Shown: positions 1-7,569 of the stretch, piece after piece
Layout of the letters: each line of letters opens with the position of its first letter
How positions within the stretch are numbered: position 1 is the stretch's first letter
Source: Trueperaceae bacterium
Lineage (GTDB): Bacteria; Deinococcota; Deinococci; Deinococcales; Trueperaceae
Length of the DNA: 23,769 nucleotides
NCBI GenBank assembly: GCA_029210865.1
Contig: JARGGE010000003.1
Span: forward strand, 1 to 23,769
Direction of reading: 5' to 3'
The notes under the pieces: model-generated
Told to the model about the DNA's origin: nothing
What the model saw: only the letters and a program-made list of their open reading frames with translations
Database searches by the model: none
Program-made: the position numbers and the translations under genes

Positions 1-596
1 TGGTCGGGAGCCCTTCGGCCAAGGCGTCGACCACCCCGCCGGTCGACCCGTCGCATCGGGCGGCGCTCGAGACCGAGCTGGCCGAGCGGGGCCTCGACGC
101 GCTCGACGCCGAGCTGCGCGCGGCGGCGCCGGCGGACGCTGCGCGCGCGCAGCGCAACCCGCGACGGGTGGTGCGGGCGCTCGAGGTGCTGCGCACGACC
201 GGGCGGCCGCCGTCCGCCTTCGCGCGCCGGCCGCCGCGCTTCCCACTGCGCGCCTTCGTCGCGCTCCCCACCCCGGCGCAGCTCGAGGCGCGGGTGCACG
301 ACCGGGTGGCGGCGATGGTGGCGGCCGGTCTGGTCGACGAGGTGGCGCGGTTGCTGGCGTCCGTCCCGCCGGACGCGACCGTGTGGCAGGCGATCGGGCC
401 CAAGGAGTTGGCGCCCGCGCTGCGCGGCGAGCGGCCGCTGACGGACGCGCTGGCGGACATGGCCCTCGCGACGCTGCGCTACGCCAAGCGACAGCGCACC
501 TGGTTCGCCCGCCGACCGGCGGTCGCCGAGCGCCACGCCGACGTCCTCGAGGCGCTCGACGCCGAACTGCTCACGTGGTGGACCGCCGCGGGGTGA
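1..596 (+). CDS. miaA: tRNA dimethylallyltransferase MiaA (5'-truncated by window edge)
   Basis: This is the C-terminal ~197 residues of MiaA, which transfers a dimethylallyl group to adenosine 37 of tRNAs that read UNN codons. The reading frame is open to the left edge (first full codon at 3), so the N-terminal P-loop half is outside the window; full-length MiaA is about 300 residues. The recognisable family signature is NPRRVVRALEVLRTTGRPPS (bases ~153-212), followed by the LVDEVARLL and WQAIGPKEL segments and the ALATLRYAKRQRTWF motif close to the C-terminus, all typical of MiaA. The stop is TGA at 594-596. The first ~15 codons (VGSPSAKAS...) do not resemble the family sequence at this point, so a frameshift or edge error near base 20 is possible. 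The last 118 bases are antisense to the DinB-like gene. Confidence 0.9.
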   Translation, partial: VGSPSAKASTTPPVDPSHRAALETELAERGLDALDAELRAAAPADAARAQRNPRRVVRALEVLRTTGRPPSAFARRPPRFPLRAFVALPTPAQLEARVHDRVAAMVAAGLVDEVARLLASVPPDATVWQAIGPKELAPALRGERPLTDALADMALATLRYAKRQRTWFARRPAVAERHADVLEALDAELLTWWTAAG

Positions 597-1099
597 GGTC
601 GGGCGGTCGCGCCGAGGGTCGTCGCGACGAGGGTCAGCGCGCGCTTGACGCGCTTCAGCTCGAACTCGCCGTGCAGCTGCAGGTAGCGCAGCCAGCCGAG
701 CGCGCTCACGGGCCCCAGCGCGTTGTGCTCGACCCGCTCGGCGCCCCGGCCTTCGTCGGCCACGCGCCGCGCCAGCGCGACGGTGTCGGCGCGCACGGCG
801 GCGAAGCTTTCGAGCAGCGCGGGGAGCGCCTCGCCCTCGGGCGGCAGGTAGGGCTGATGCGCGTCGGCCTCGAAGGCGGCGTCGCCGAGGGCGACCCGCA
901 GGCGCCGTTGGCCCCAGCGCTCGATGCCGATGACGTGGCGCAGCTGCGCGCGCGCCGAGGCGTCGTCGGCGCCGGCCAGCAGCGCGGGGACGGCCTCGCG
1001 GGCGGCGTCGAGGCGCGGGATCAGCCCCTCGGCGCCCAGCCGGCGCGCGGGGCGCTCGACGAAGACCTGGACGAAGAAGCGGACGATCGCGTTGGCCAT
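479..1099 (-). CDS. DinB-fold (DinB_2-like) protein
   Basis: A 206-residue cytoplasmic protein of the DinB/YfiT four-helix metalloenzyme-like superfamily. Members include thiol-dependent S-transferases and many uncharacterised stress proteins. What can be seen: an N-terminal helix (MANAIVRFFVQVFVERP), an HVIGIERWGQRRL segment (His55), and the sequence HNALGPVSALGWLRYLQLHGEF with His125 and His143. Three histidines in this spacing match the usual DinB metal triad, but the assignment rests on pattern only. ATG at 1097-1099 follows the dnaJ stop by 34 bases, so it is probably cotranscribed with dnaJ. Residues after about 165 are low-complexity (Ser/Ala/Arg) and antisense to miaA. Family members are usually 150-170 residues, so this tail looks like read-through after loss of an earlier stop. 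Substrate unknown. Confidence 0.75.
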   Translation of the reverse strand: MANAIVRFFVQVFVERPARRLGAEGLIPRLDAAREAVPALLAGADDASARAQLRHVIGIERWGQRRLRVALGDAAFEADAHQPYLPPEGEALPALLESFAAVRADTVALARRVADEGRGAERVEHNALGPVSALGWLRYLQLHGEFELKRVKRALTLVATTLGATARPHPAAVHHVSSSASSASRTSAWRSATAGRRANQVRCRLA

Positions 1100-1133
1100 G
1101 GCGTGCGGAGCGCGCTCGCCGCGGACCGGGGGT

Positions 1134-2270
1134 TCAGCCCTCGGCCGCGTCGACCGCCGGCTCCGCTCCCTTCTTGCGACGCTTGCCGAACAGCCCCTTC
1201 ACCTTCTCGGTGAAGGTCTCGCGCGCGTCGATCGGTTCGCCCATCTCCTCGGCGTAAGCGAGCAACAGCTCGCGCGCCTTGGGGCTGAGCTTCTTGGGGG
1301 TGTCGACGACGATCGTGACGATCTGATCGCCCGTGCCCACCTGCCGCAGCCGCGGCATGCCGTGGCCCCGCAGGCGCACCTCGGTGCCGGAGCGCGTCCC
1401 GGGAAGCACCTCGACCACCTCGTCGCCGTCGAGCGTGGGGACGCTGAAGTGCGAGCCCAGCGCCGCCTGCGCCATCCCGACGTGCAGGTCGAAGCGCAGG
1501 TCGTCGCCGTCGCGGCGCAGGTGCTCGTGCTCGGCCAGCGACAGGTAGACGTAGAGGTCGCCGGCCGGCGCGCCGTCGAGGCCGGCGTTGCCCTCGCGCG
1601 GCACCCGCAGCCGGTAGCCGCCGTCGATGCCCTTGGGCAGGCCCACCTGGACGGTGGCGCGCTCGACCACGCGCCCCTGGCCGCGGCACACCGTGCACGG
1701 CTCGATGACGACCTCGCCGCGGCCGTGGCAGCGCGGGCAGGGCTGCTGCGTCACCACGGTGCCGAAGAACGACTGCGCCTGCATCCGCACCGTGCCGCTG
1801 CCGGCGCACTGCACGCACTTCTGCTTCCCCTTGCCACCGGGCTCGGCGCGCTCGCCGTGGCAGTGGGGGCAGACGGTGCGGCGCTCGACCTCCACGGGCA
1901 CGGTGGCGCCGCTGCGCGCCTGCTCGAGCGTCACCTCGAGCTCGACCTCCAGGTCCTCGCCGGGGGTGCCGCGCTGCACCGGACGGCGCGCGCCCATCCC
2001 GCCACCGAACACCGAGGCGAAGACGTCGAAGATGTCGCCGGTGAACTGCGCGGACTCGTCGGCGGAGCCGTAGCGGTCGTAGCGCGCGCGCTTCTCGCGG
2101 TCGGAGAGCACGGCGTACGCCTCGTTGATCTCCTTGAAGCGCTCCTCGGCGGACGCGTCGTCGGGGTTGCGGTCGGGGTGGTACTTGAGGGCGAGCTTGC
2201 GGTACGCGCTCTTGATGACGCCGTCGTCGGCGTCCCGCGCCACCCCCAGAAGCTCGTAGTAATCGGCCAT
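1134..2270 (-). CDS. dnaJ: Chaperone protein DnaJ (Hsp40)
   Basis: DnaJ, 378 residues, the co-chaperone that delivers unfolded clients to DnaK and stimulates its ATPase. The J domain starts MADYYELLGVARDAD and carries HPD at residues 31-33. The Gly/Phe linker is very short (around residues 76-95, ending FGGGMG). Four zinc-finger repeats follow: CPHC (134-137), CVQC (152-155), CPRC (178-181) and CTVC (192-195). The first lacks the usual second glycine (CHGER rather than CxGxG). The C-terminal client-binding beta domains (VGLPKGIDGGYRLRVPREG, then LRGHGMPRL) are complete. The ATG at 2270 is chosen because the family begins at MADYYELLG; the frame continues 25 codons upstream but that part is not DnaJ-like. 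No Shine-Dalgarno is visible; a TATACT box lies 8 bases upstream. dnaK and grpE are not adjacent. Confidence 0.96.
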   Translation of the reverse strand: MADYYELLGVARDADDGVIKSAYRKLALKYHPDRNPDDASAEERFKEINEAYAVLSDREKRARYDRYGSADESAQFTGDIFDVFASVFGGGMGARRPVQRGTPGEDLEVELEVTLEQARSGATVPVEVERRTVCPHCHGERAEPGGKGKQKCVQCAGSGTVRMQAQSFFGTVVTQQPCPRCHGRGEVVIEPCTVCRGQGRVVERATVQVGLPKGIDGGYRLRVPREGNAGLDGAPAGDLYVYLSLAEHEHLRRDGDDLRFDLHVGMAQAALGSHFSVPTLDGDEVVEVLPGTRSGTEVRLRGHGMPRLRQVGTGDQIVTIVVDTPKKLSPKARELLLAYAEEMGEPIDARETFTEKVKGLFGKRRKKGAEPAVDAAEG

Positions 2271-2508
2271 CGCGCGCCAGTATACGGGAGGCCCCGCGAC
2301 CGGCGGTCGTCCGGAACGCAACCTTCTTGCGCGGGGCGTTGGCAAGGCGTGGGCCTCCCGGACGGACGGGTGCGGACGGCGCGTCGCCCGAGGCGACCCG
2401 CTGGATGCGGTTTCAGGCGATCGCGCGCCAGCGCGCCCGACGCACCGACGGCGCGACCATATGCTGCTGTCCTACAGGGCGTTCGTCTTCATCCTCCCCT
2501 CATGCCGA
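2271..2508. other. Intergenic region between divergent dnaJ and the LacI-family gene
   Basis: Apart from the dnaJ -10 box no gene is supported here. A short plus-strand frame (2327-2512) has no ribosome site or recognisable product. TGGATGCGGTTTCA at 2402-2415 loosely resembles the operator at 2541-2554 (shared TTTCA half) and could be an auxiliary site, but it has several mismatches. Confidence 0.5.
2279..2284 (-). promoter_or_regulatory. -10 box (TATACT) of a leaderless-type dnaJ promoter
   Basis: On the minus strand TATACT is followed by 8 bases (GGCGCGCG) and then the dnaJ ATG. Transcription would begin at or next to the start codon, as is common in Deinococcota. No -35 hexamer is visible at 16-18 bases; TTGCGT at 2316-2321 is too far (31 bases). 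Confidence 0.5.
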
Positions 2509-2537
2509 TTGACGAACTGGCGTTCGAGTGCTAGCAT
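2509..2537 (+). promoter_or_regulatory. Sigma-70-type promoter of the sugar operon
   Basis: TTGACG (2509-2514) and TAGCAT (2532-2537) are separated by exactly 17 bases. Predicted transcription start is near 2544, inside the palindromic operator. This is the best promoter in the window and the only one found upstream of the seven sugar genes. Confidence 0.75.
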
Positions 2538-2540
2538 TCG

Positions 2541-2554
2541 TGAAACGGCTTTCA
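2541..2554. promoter_or_regulatory. LacI-family operator (TGAAACGGCTTTCA)
   Basis: The arms TGAAA and TTTCA are inverted repeats around a CGGC centre, resembling the cre/LacI-family operator pattern TGNAANCGNTNNCA. It begins 4 bases after the -10 box and covers the predicted transcription start, an ideal place for a repressor. The adjacent LacI-type gene is the obvious candidate, which would make the operon autorepressed. The pairing is inference. Confidence 0.65.
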
Positions 2555-2630
2555 GATCGACCCCGTGCGGCTCCGCGCGACCTCGTGCGGCACCACCTGT
2601 GGCCCGCTTCTGGCACGAGGGAGGATGGAC

Positions 2631-3665
2631 ATGGCGACGATCCGAGAAGTCTCGCGCCTCGCGCGTGTCTCCCCGGCCACGGTCTCGCGGGTGCTCAACG
2701 GCACCACGCCGGTGGCGCCCGCCACCAAGGAGCGCGTGCTGGAGGCGATCGCCAACCTCCAGTACAAACCCAACGCCTTCGCCCGCGGCCTCGCCACCAA
2801 CCGCTCGGGCGGCATCGGCATCACCGTCAACCAGGTCTCGAGCCCGTACTTCGGCGCCTTCATCGAGGGCGTCGAGCAGGTCGCCCGCGAGGCGGGCCTC
2901 CACCTGATGGTCTCGAGCGGCTTCGCGCACGCACGCGCGGAGCGCGACTCGATCGACTTCCTGCTCGAGCGCCGCTGCGACGGCCTCGTCGTGCAAGCCG
3001 AGGCGCTCAGCGACGACGACCTGATCGACCTGGTGCAGCACGGCCCGGCACCCGTCGTCGTCTTCGGCCGCCGCATCGCCGAGATCGAGGACAGTTGCGT
3101 GGTGACCAACAACGAGCTCGGCGGGGCCCTCGCCACCGAGTACCTGATCGCGCACGGCCACCGGCGCATCGGCCACGTCACCGGCCCGCTCTCGTACCCC
3201 GACGCGCGCGACCGCCTGACCGGCTACCGCCGCGCCCTCGAGGCCGCCGGCATCGCGTACGACGACCGCTACGTCGTCGAGTCGACCTTCCTGGAGGAGG
3301 GCGGCGCCCAGGCCGTCGCGCGCCTGCTGGCCCGCGCGCTCGAGTTCACCGCGATCTTCTTCGCCAACGACCAGATGGCCGCCGGCGGCATGCGCACGCT
3401 CCGCGAGCACGGCCGCGAGATCCCAGACGACGTCTCCGTCGTCGGTTACGACGACGTCTTCCTGGGGCGCTACCTCACGCCCACCCTGACCACCGTCCGG
3501 CAGCCGCTCGTCGACATGGGACGCGCGGCCGCCTACCTGTTGCTCGAACGCCTGGGGCACGACGGAAGGGAGGTGGTGCGCCGCTTCGACCCGGAACTGG
3601 TCGAGCGCCAGTCGGTAGCGCGCGTGGAACGCGCGGCACGCGTGGAACACGCGGCACGCGCGTAG
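2631..3665 (+). CDS. LacI-family transcriptional regulator of the sugar operon
   Basis: A 344-residue repressor. Residues 1-24 (MATIREVSRLARVSPATVSR, then VLNG) form the LacI helix-turn-helix, followed by the hinge helix region (YKPNAFARGL) and a periplasmic-binding-protein-like sensor domain (GIGITVNQVSSPYFGAFIEG; IFFANDQMAAGGMRTLREHG; VVGYDD; LTTVRQPLVDMGR). The start at 2631 is preferred over ATG 2625 because GAGGGAGG (2617-2624) is 6 bases upstream of 2631 and directly abuts 2625. The gene leads the sugar operon, and an operator-like palindrome overlaps its promoter. The inducer is probably a sugar handled by the operon (sophoro-oligosaccharide proposed). The C-terminus is odd: an 18-base unit is duplicated at 3621-3656, giving RVERAA-RVEHAA-RA at the end. 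Confidence 0.93.
   Translation: MATIREVSRLARVSPATVSRVLNGTTPVAPATKERVLEAIANLQYKPNAFARGLATNRSGGIGITVNQVSSPYFGAFIEGVEQVAREAGLHLMVSSGFAHARAERDSIDFLLERRCDGLVVQAEALSDDDLIDLVQHGPAPVVVFGRRIAEIEDSCVVTNNELGGALATEYLIAHGHRRIGHVTGPLSYPDARDRLTGYRRALEAAGIAYDDRYVVESTFLEEGGAQAVARLLARALEFTAIFFANDQMAAGGMRTLREHGREIPDDVSVVGYDDVFLGRYLTPTLTTVRQPLVDMGRAAAYLLLERLGHDGREVVRRFDPELVERQSVARVERAARVEHAARA
3621..3656 (+). repeat. 18-bp tandem duplication at the end of the LacI-family gene
   Basis: Two copies of an 18-base unit (3621-3638 and 3639-3656) differ by one base. In frame they encode RVERAA and RVEHAA just before the stop. The unit probably arose by slippage and adds a charged tail beyond the conserved sensor domain. 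Confidence 0.8.
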
Positions 3666-3931
3666 CGCGCGCGGCGCGCATTGAGCGCCGACCGGCACGC
3701 CCGGACCCCGCCCCACCCGATGGGTGGCGCGCCGATCGCGGCAACGATCGAACGCAGGCGCACAGGTTCCGAGGATTCACGTTCGCGCGCCGTCGAGCCG
3801 TTCGAGGCCCCGCGACGCCCGACCGCCACCAAGTTCCGCCAGACGGCGGAACCACGGGCACCCACCTCCGGCGAGATTCGAGCCCTTCCGGTCTGGAACT
3901 CCGACGAGCCCGGTGCCAAGAAGGGAACAGC
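3666..3931 (+). other. 266-bp gap between the regulator and binding-protein genes, without a -10 box
   Basis: Read base by base, this gap contains no TA dinucleotide after the LacI stop codon, so no TAnnnT -10 sequence exists. It does hold a perfect hairpin (3833-3852) and a ribosome site (AAGAAGGG, about 3918-3925). The simplest reading is cotranscription from the promoter at 2509. Confidence 0.6.
3833..3852 (+). promoter_or_regulatory. Perfect 8-bp inverted repeat upstream of the binding-protein gene
   Basis: GTTCCGCC-AGAC-GGCGGAAC forms an 8-bp stem with a 4-base loop, 80 bases before the start codon. There is no T-run, so it is not a classical terminator. It could be an mRNA-stabilising or processing hairpin, or an operator for a second regulator. 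Confidence 0.5.
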
Positions 3932-5281
<1,350 letters not shown>

Positions 5282-5300
5282 GCCCCCGTCGAGTCGACCC

Positions 5301-5334
5301 CGTTCGGATCCAGCCGCAAGGCCGGATCCGAACG
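5301..5334 (+). repeat. Hairpin 1 between binding-protein and permease genes
   Basis: Arms 5301-5311 and 5324-5334 (CGTTCGGATCC / GGATCCGAACG) are perfectly complementary over 11 bp. The intervening 12 bases can extend the stem as GCC-GCAA-GGC with a GNRA-type tetraloop. It begins 20 bases after the binding-protein stop and has no T-tract. Confidence 0.8.
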
Positions 5335-5355
5335 CAGGAACGAAGAGCCTCCGGA

Positions 5356-5381
5356 GGGTGCGCCCCACAAGGGGCGCACCC
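5356..5381 (+). repeat. Hairpin 2 between binding-protein and permease genes
   Basis: Arms 5356-5366 and 5371-5381 (GGGTGCGCCCC / GGGGCGCACCC) form a perfect 11-bp stem with an ACAA loop. There is no T-tract. Together with hairpin 1 it probably protects the upstream mRNA or attenuates transcription, giving more binding protein than permease. Confidence 0.8.
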
Positions 5382-5407
5382 CCAGAAGCACGGGATCGGA
5401 GCCAGCC

Positions 5408-6391
5408 GTGGACTACGTAACCGAGATCCAGAGTTCGCTGGCGAGCGAGCGCGGGCGGAGCAAGCGGCTCAGCCGCGCCGAGCTGCGCGAGGCGCGCTGG
5501 GGCTACGCCTTCATCGGGCTATGGCTCGTCGGCTTTCTCGCCTTCTACCTGCTGCCGATGGCGGCCTCGCTGGTCTTCTCCTTCCTCGACCTCGACCTGC
5601 TCAATCCCAGCCGGTCCACCTTCGTGGGCCTGGAGAACTGGCGCCGTCTGCTCTTCGAGGACCCGCTCGTGTGGCAGTCGCTGCGCGTGACGTTCGTCTT
5701 CGCCGCCATCTCGCTGCCGATCGGCATGGTGTCCGCCCTGTTCCTGGCGGTGCTGCTCAACAGCGCCGACCTCATCGGTAGGAACCTGTTCCGCACGCTC
5801 TTTTACGCCCCCACCATGGTCCCGGTCGTGGCCGGCATCCTCATCTGGAGCGGCGTCCTGAACCCCGCGACCGGCTGGATCAACCAGCTGATCCAGTGGG
5901 CGACGGGGCTCCAGGTCGCCAATCCGAACGGGATCCGCTGGCTCGACGATGCGCGCATCATCTATCTGACGTACACCATGATCGGCATCTGGGGCATCGG
6001 CAACGCCATCCTCTACAACCTGGCCGCGCTGCAAGGCGTCCCGAGCGAGCTCTACGAGGCCGCCAAGATCGACGGCGCGTCGTGGTTCCGACGGCTGAGG
6101 AGCATCATGCTGCCGATGATCTCGCCGGTGATCTTCTACAACCTCGTCCTCTCCTTCGTCGGCCTGATGCAGTACTTCCAGGTGCCGTACGTCCTGAACG
6201 GCGGCAACGGCTACCCCGAGGGGACGACCTTCTTCTACTTGATCCACTTCTACCGCCAGTCGTTCCAGTTCCTGGACATGGGGTACGGCTCGGCGATCGC
6301 CTGGCTGCTGTTCGTCATCGCCCTCGCCATCACCGCGACGCTGTTCGCGACGGCCAAGCACTGGGTGTACTACGCCGGGGAGCGCCGCTGA
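5408..6391 (+). CDS. ABC sugar transporter permease (MalF-like)
   Basis: Inner-membrane permease, 327 residues, one half of the transmembrane channel of a carbohydrate ABC importer. It has a cytoplasmic N-terminus, a first membrane helix (about 31-60), the FVGLENWRRLL signature near 72-82, and a MetI-type core from about residue 90. The EAA loop that docks the ATPase is YEAAKIDGASWFRRLRSIML (about 216-235). The start is GTG at 5408, with CGGAG (about 5397-5401) placed correctly upstream. The stop overlaps the ATG of the next permease gene by one base (TGATG), implying translational coupling. Its ATPase partner is not encoded in the window. Confidence 0.92.
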   Translation: MDYVTEIQSSLASERGRSKRLSRAELREARWGYAFIGLWLVGFLAFYLLPMAASLVFSFLDLDLLNPSRSTFVGLENWRRLLFEDPLVWQSLRVTFVFAAISLPIGMVSALFLAVLLNSADLIGRNLFRTLFYAPTMVPVVAGILIWSGVLNPATGWINQLIQWATGLQVANPNGIRWLDDARIIYLTYTMIGIWGIGNAILYNLAALQGVPSELYEAAKIDGASWFRRLRSIMLPMISPVIFYNLVLSFVGLMQYFQVPYVLNGGNGYPEGTTFFYLIHFYRQSFQFLDMGYGSAIAWLLFVIALAITATLFATAKHWVYYAGERR

Positions 6392-7515
6392 TGGCCCGGC
6401 CGAACCCTGCGATGCCCATCTACGGCGATGCCAACCTCGCGGAACGCGACGCGCGGAACGCCCAACGCGCCCAACGCGCGCGCCGCGACGCCGCCAACCG
6501 GAGCCTGATCGTCAAGACGCTGATCACCTCGGTGGTATTGGTGCTGCTGCTGCTCTACCTCATGCCGCTCGGCTACTCGATCGTCACCTCGTTCAGTAGC
6601 AAGTCGCAAGTTTCGGACGTGCGGGCGCCGGTGCTCCCCTCGGCGAGGATGCAGTTCGAATATCAGCGTCGGACCCTCGACGTGTTGGAGGTGCCCATCG
6701 ACGGCGAATCCCGCGAGCTCGCACTGGTGCGCAGTGGTCGCGCCAGCAGCACGTTCGTCGATCCCGCGGACCCCGCGGCGGGCGAGATCGAATGGGAGGG
6801 TAGCTGGCGAACCCTGGCGCCGGTCTACACGCTCGACATCGAGTGGGAGAACTACCCGCGCGCGTTCCAGTTCATCGACTTCATGCAACTGCTGCGCAAC
6901 ACCCTGATGTACGCGTTCATCACGACGATCGCCGCGACCGCCTCGGCCGCCGTCGTCGCCTACGGATTCGCGCGCTTCCGCTTCCCCTTCAAGGGGATCC
7001 TCTTCATGCTGCTGATCTCGACGATCATCCTGCCGCCGCAGGCGACGCTGGTACCCCAGTACGCGGTGTTCTTCCGCCTTGGCTGGGTAGGCACCTGGCT
7101 TCCGCTGATCATCCCGACCTTCTTCGCCAACGCCTACAACGTCTTCCTGTTGCGCCAGTACTTCCTGACGATCCCCACCGAGCTCGAGGAGGCCGCCCGG
7201 GTCGACGGCGCCGGACCCATCCGTACCTTCGTCTCGATCATCCTGCCGCAAGCGGTGCCCGCGCTGATCGCCGTCTCGCTGTTCCACTTCTTCTTCGCCT
7301 GGAACGACTTCTTCGGCCCGCTGATCTACCTCGCCGGCAGCCAGCAGCTGCAGCCGATCTCGGTCGGGCTGTTCCGCTTCAACGGCCTCTACGCCTCCGA
7401 GCCCCAACTCATCCAGGCCGCCTCGATCATGACGATGCTCATCCCCCTGACGATCTTCTTCTTCGCCCAGCGCTTCTTCATGCAGGGTGTGGTGATCACC
7501 GGGGTCGACAAGTGA
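6391..7515 (+). CDS. ABC sugar transporter permease (MalG-like) with large periplasmic loop
   Basis: Inner-membrane permease, 374 residues, partner of the MalF-like protein. The first helix is about residues 40-62. A ~90-residue extracytoplasmic loop (68-158) of unusual length for small carbohydrate permeases comes before the conserved WENYPRAF segment and the MetI core. The EAA loop reads LEEAARVDGAGPIRTFVSII (about 265-284), and FFAWNDFFGPLIYL is a typical MalG-like element. The ATG at 6391 overlaps the previous stop by one base. The N-terminus is rich in Arg/Ala/Gln repeats (ARNAQRAQRARR) that stay in the cytoplasm. No ATP-binding gene follows, so a multi-purpose MalK/MsiK-type ATPase encoded elsewhere must energise the importer (inference). 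Confidence 0.92.
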   Translation: MARPNPAMPIYGDANLAERDARNAQRAQRARRDAANRSLIVKTLITSVVLVLLLLYLMPLGYSIVTSFSSKSQVSDVRAPVLPSARMQFEYQRRTLDVLEVPIDGESRELALVRSGRASSTFVDPADPAAGEIEWEGSWRTLAPVYTLDIEWENYPRAFQFIDFMQLLRNTLMYAFITTIAATASAAVVAYGFARFRFPFKGILFMLLISTIILPPQATLVPQYAVFFRLGWVGTWLPLIIPTFFANAYNVFLLRQYFLTIPTELEEAARVDGAGPIRTFVSIILPQAVPALIAVSLFHFFFAWNDFFGPLIYLAGSQQLQPISVGLFRFNGLYASEPQLIQAASIMTMLIPLTIFFFAQRFFMQGVVITGVDK

Positions 7516-7569
7516 CCGCCCCGACGCCCTGACATCGCCCCACGCAGCCACCGCACCCGAAGGCGAACC

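Noticed and set aside
2327..2512. Small plus-strand frame in the dnaJ-LacI gap
   Set aside because: No ribosome site, composition typical of chance frames in GC-rich DNA, and it overlaps the sugar-operon promoter.
3621..3656. Repeats as a CRISPR array or attachment site
   Set aside because: Only two adjacent 18-base units without spacers, inside a coding frame; no integrase or cas gene nearby.
5301..5381. The two hairpins as intrinsic terminators
   Set aside because: No T-tracts follow, and the permease genes downstream have no promoter of their own that I can see.
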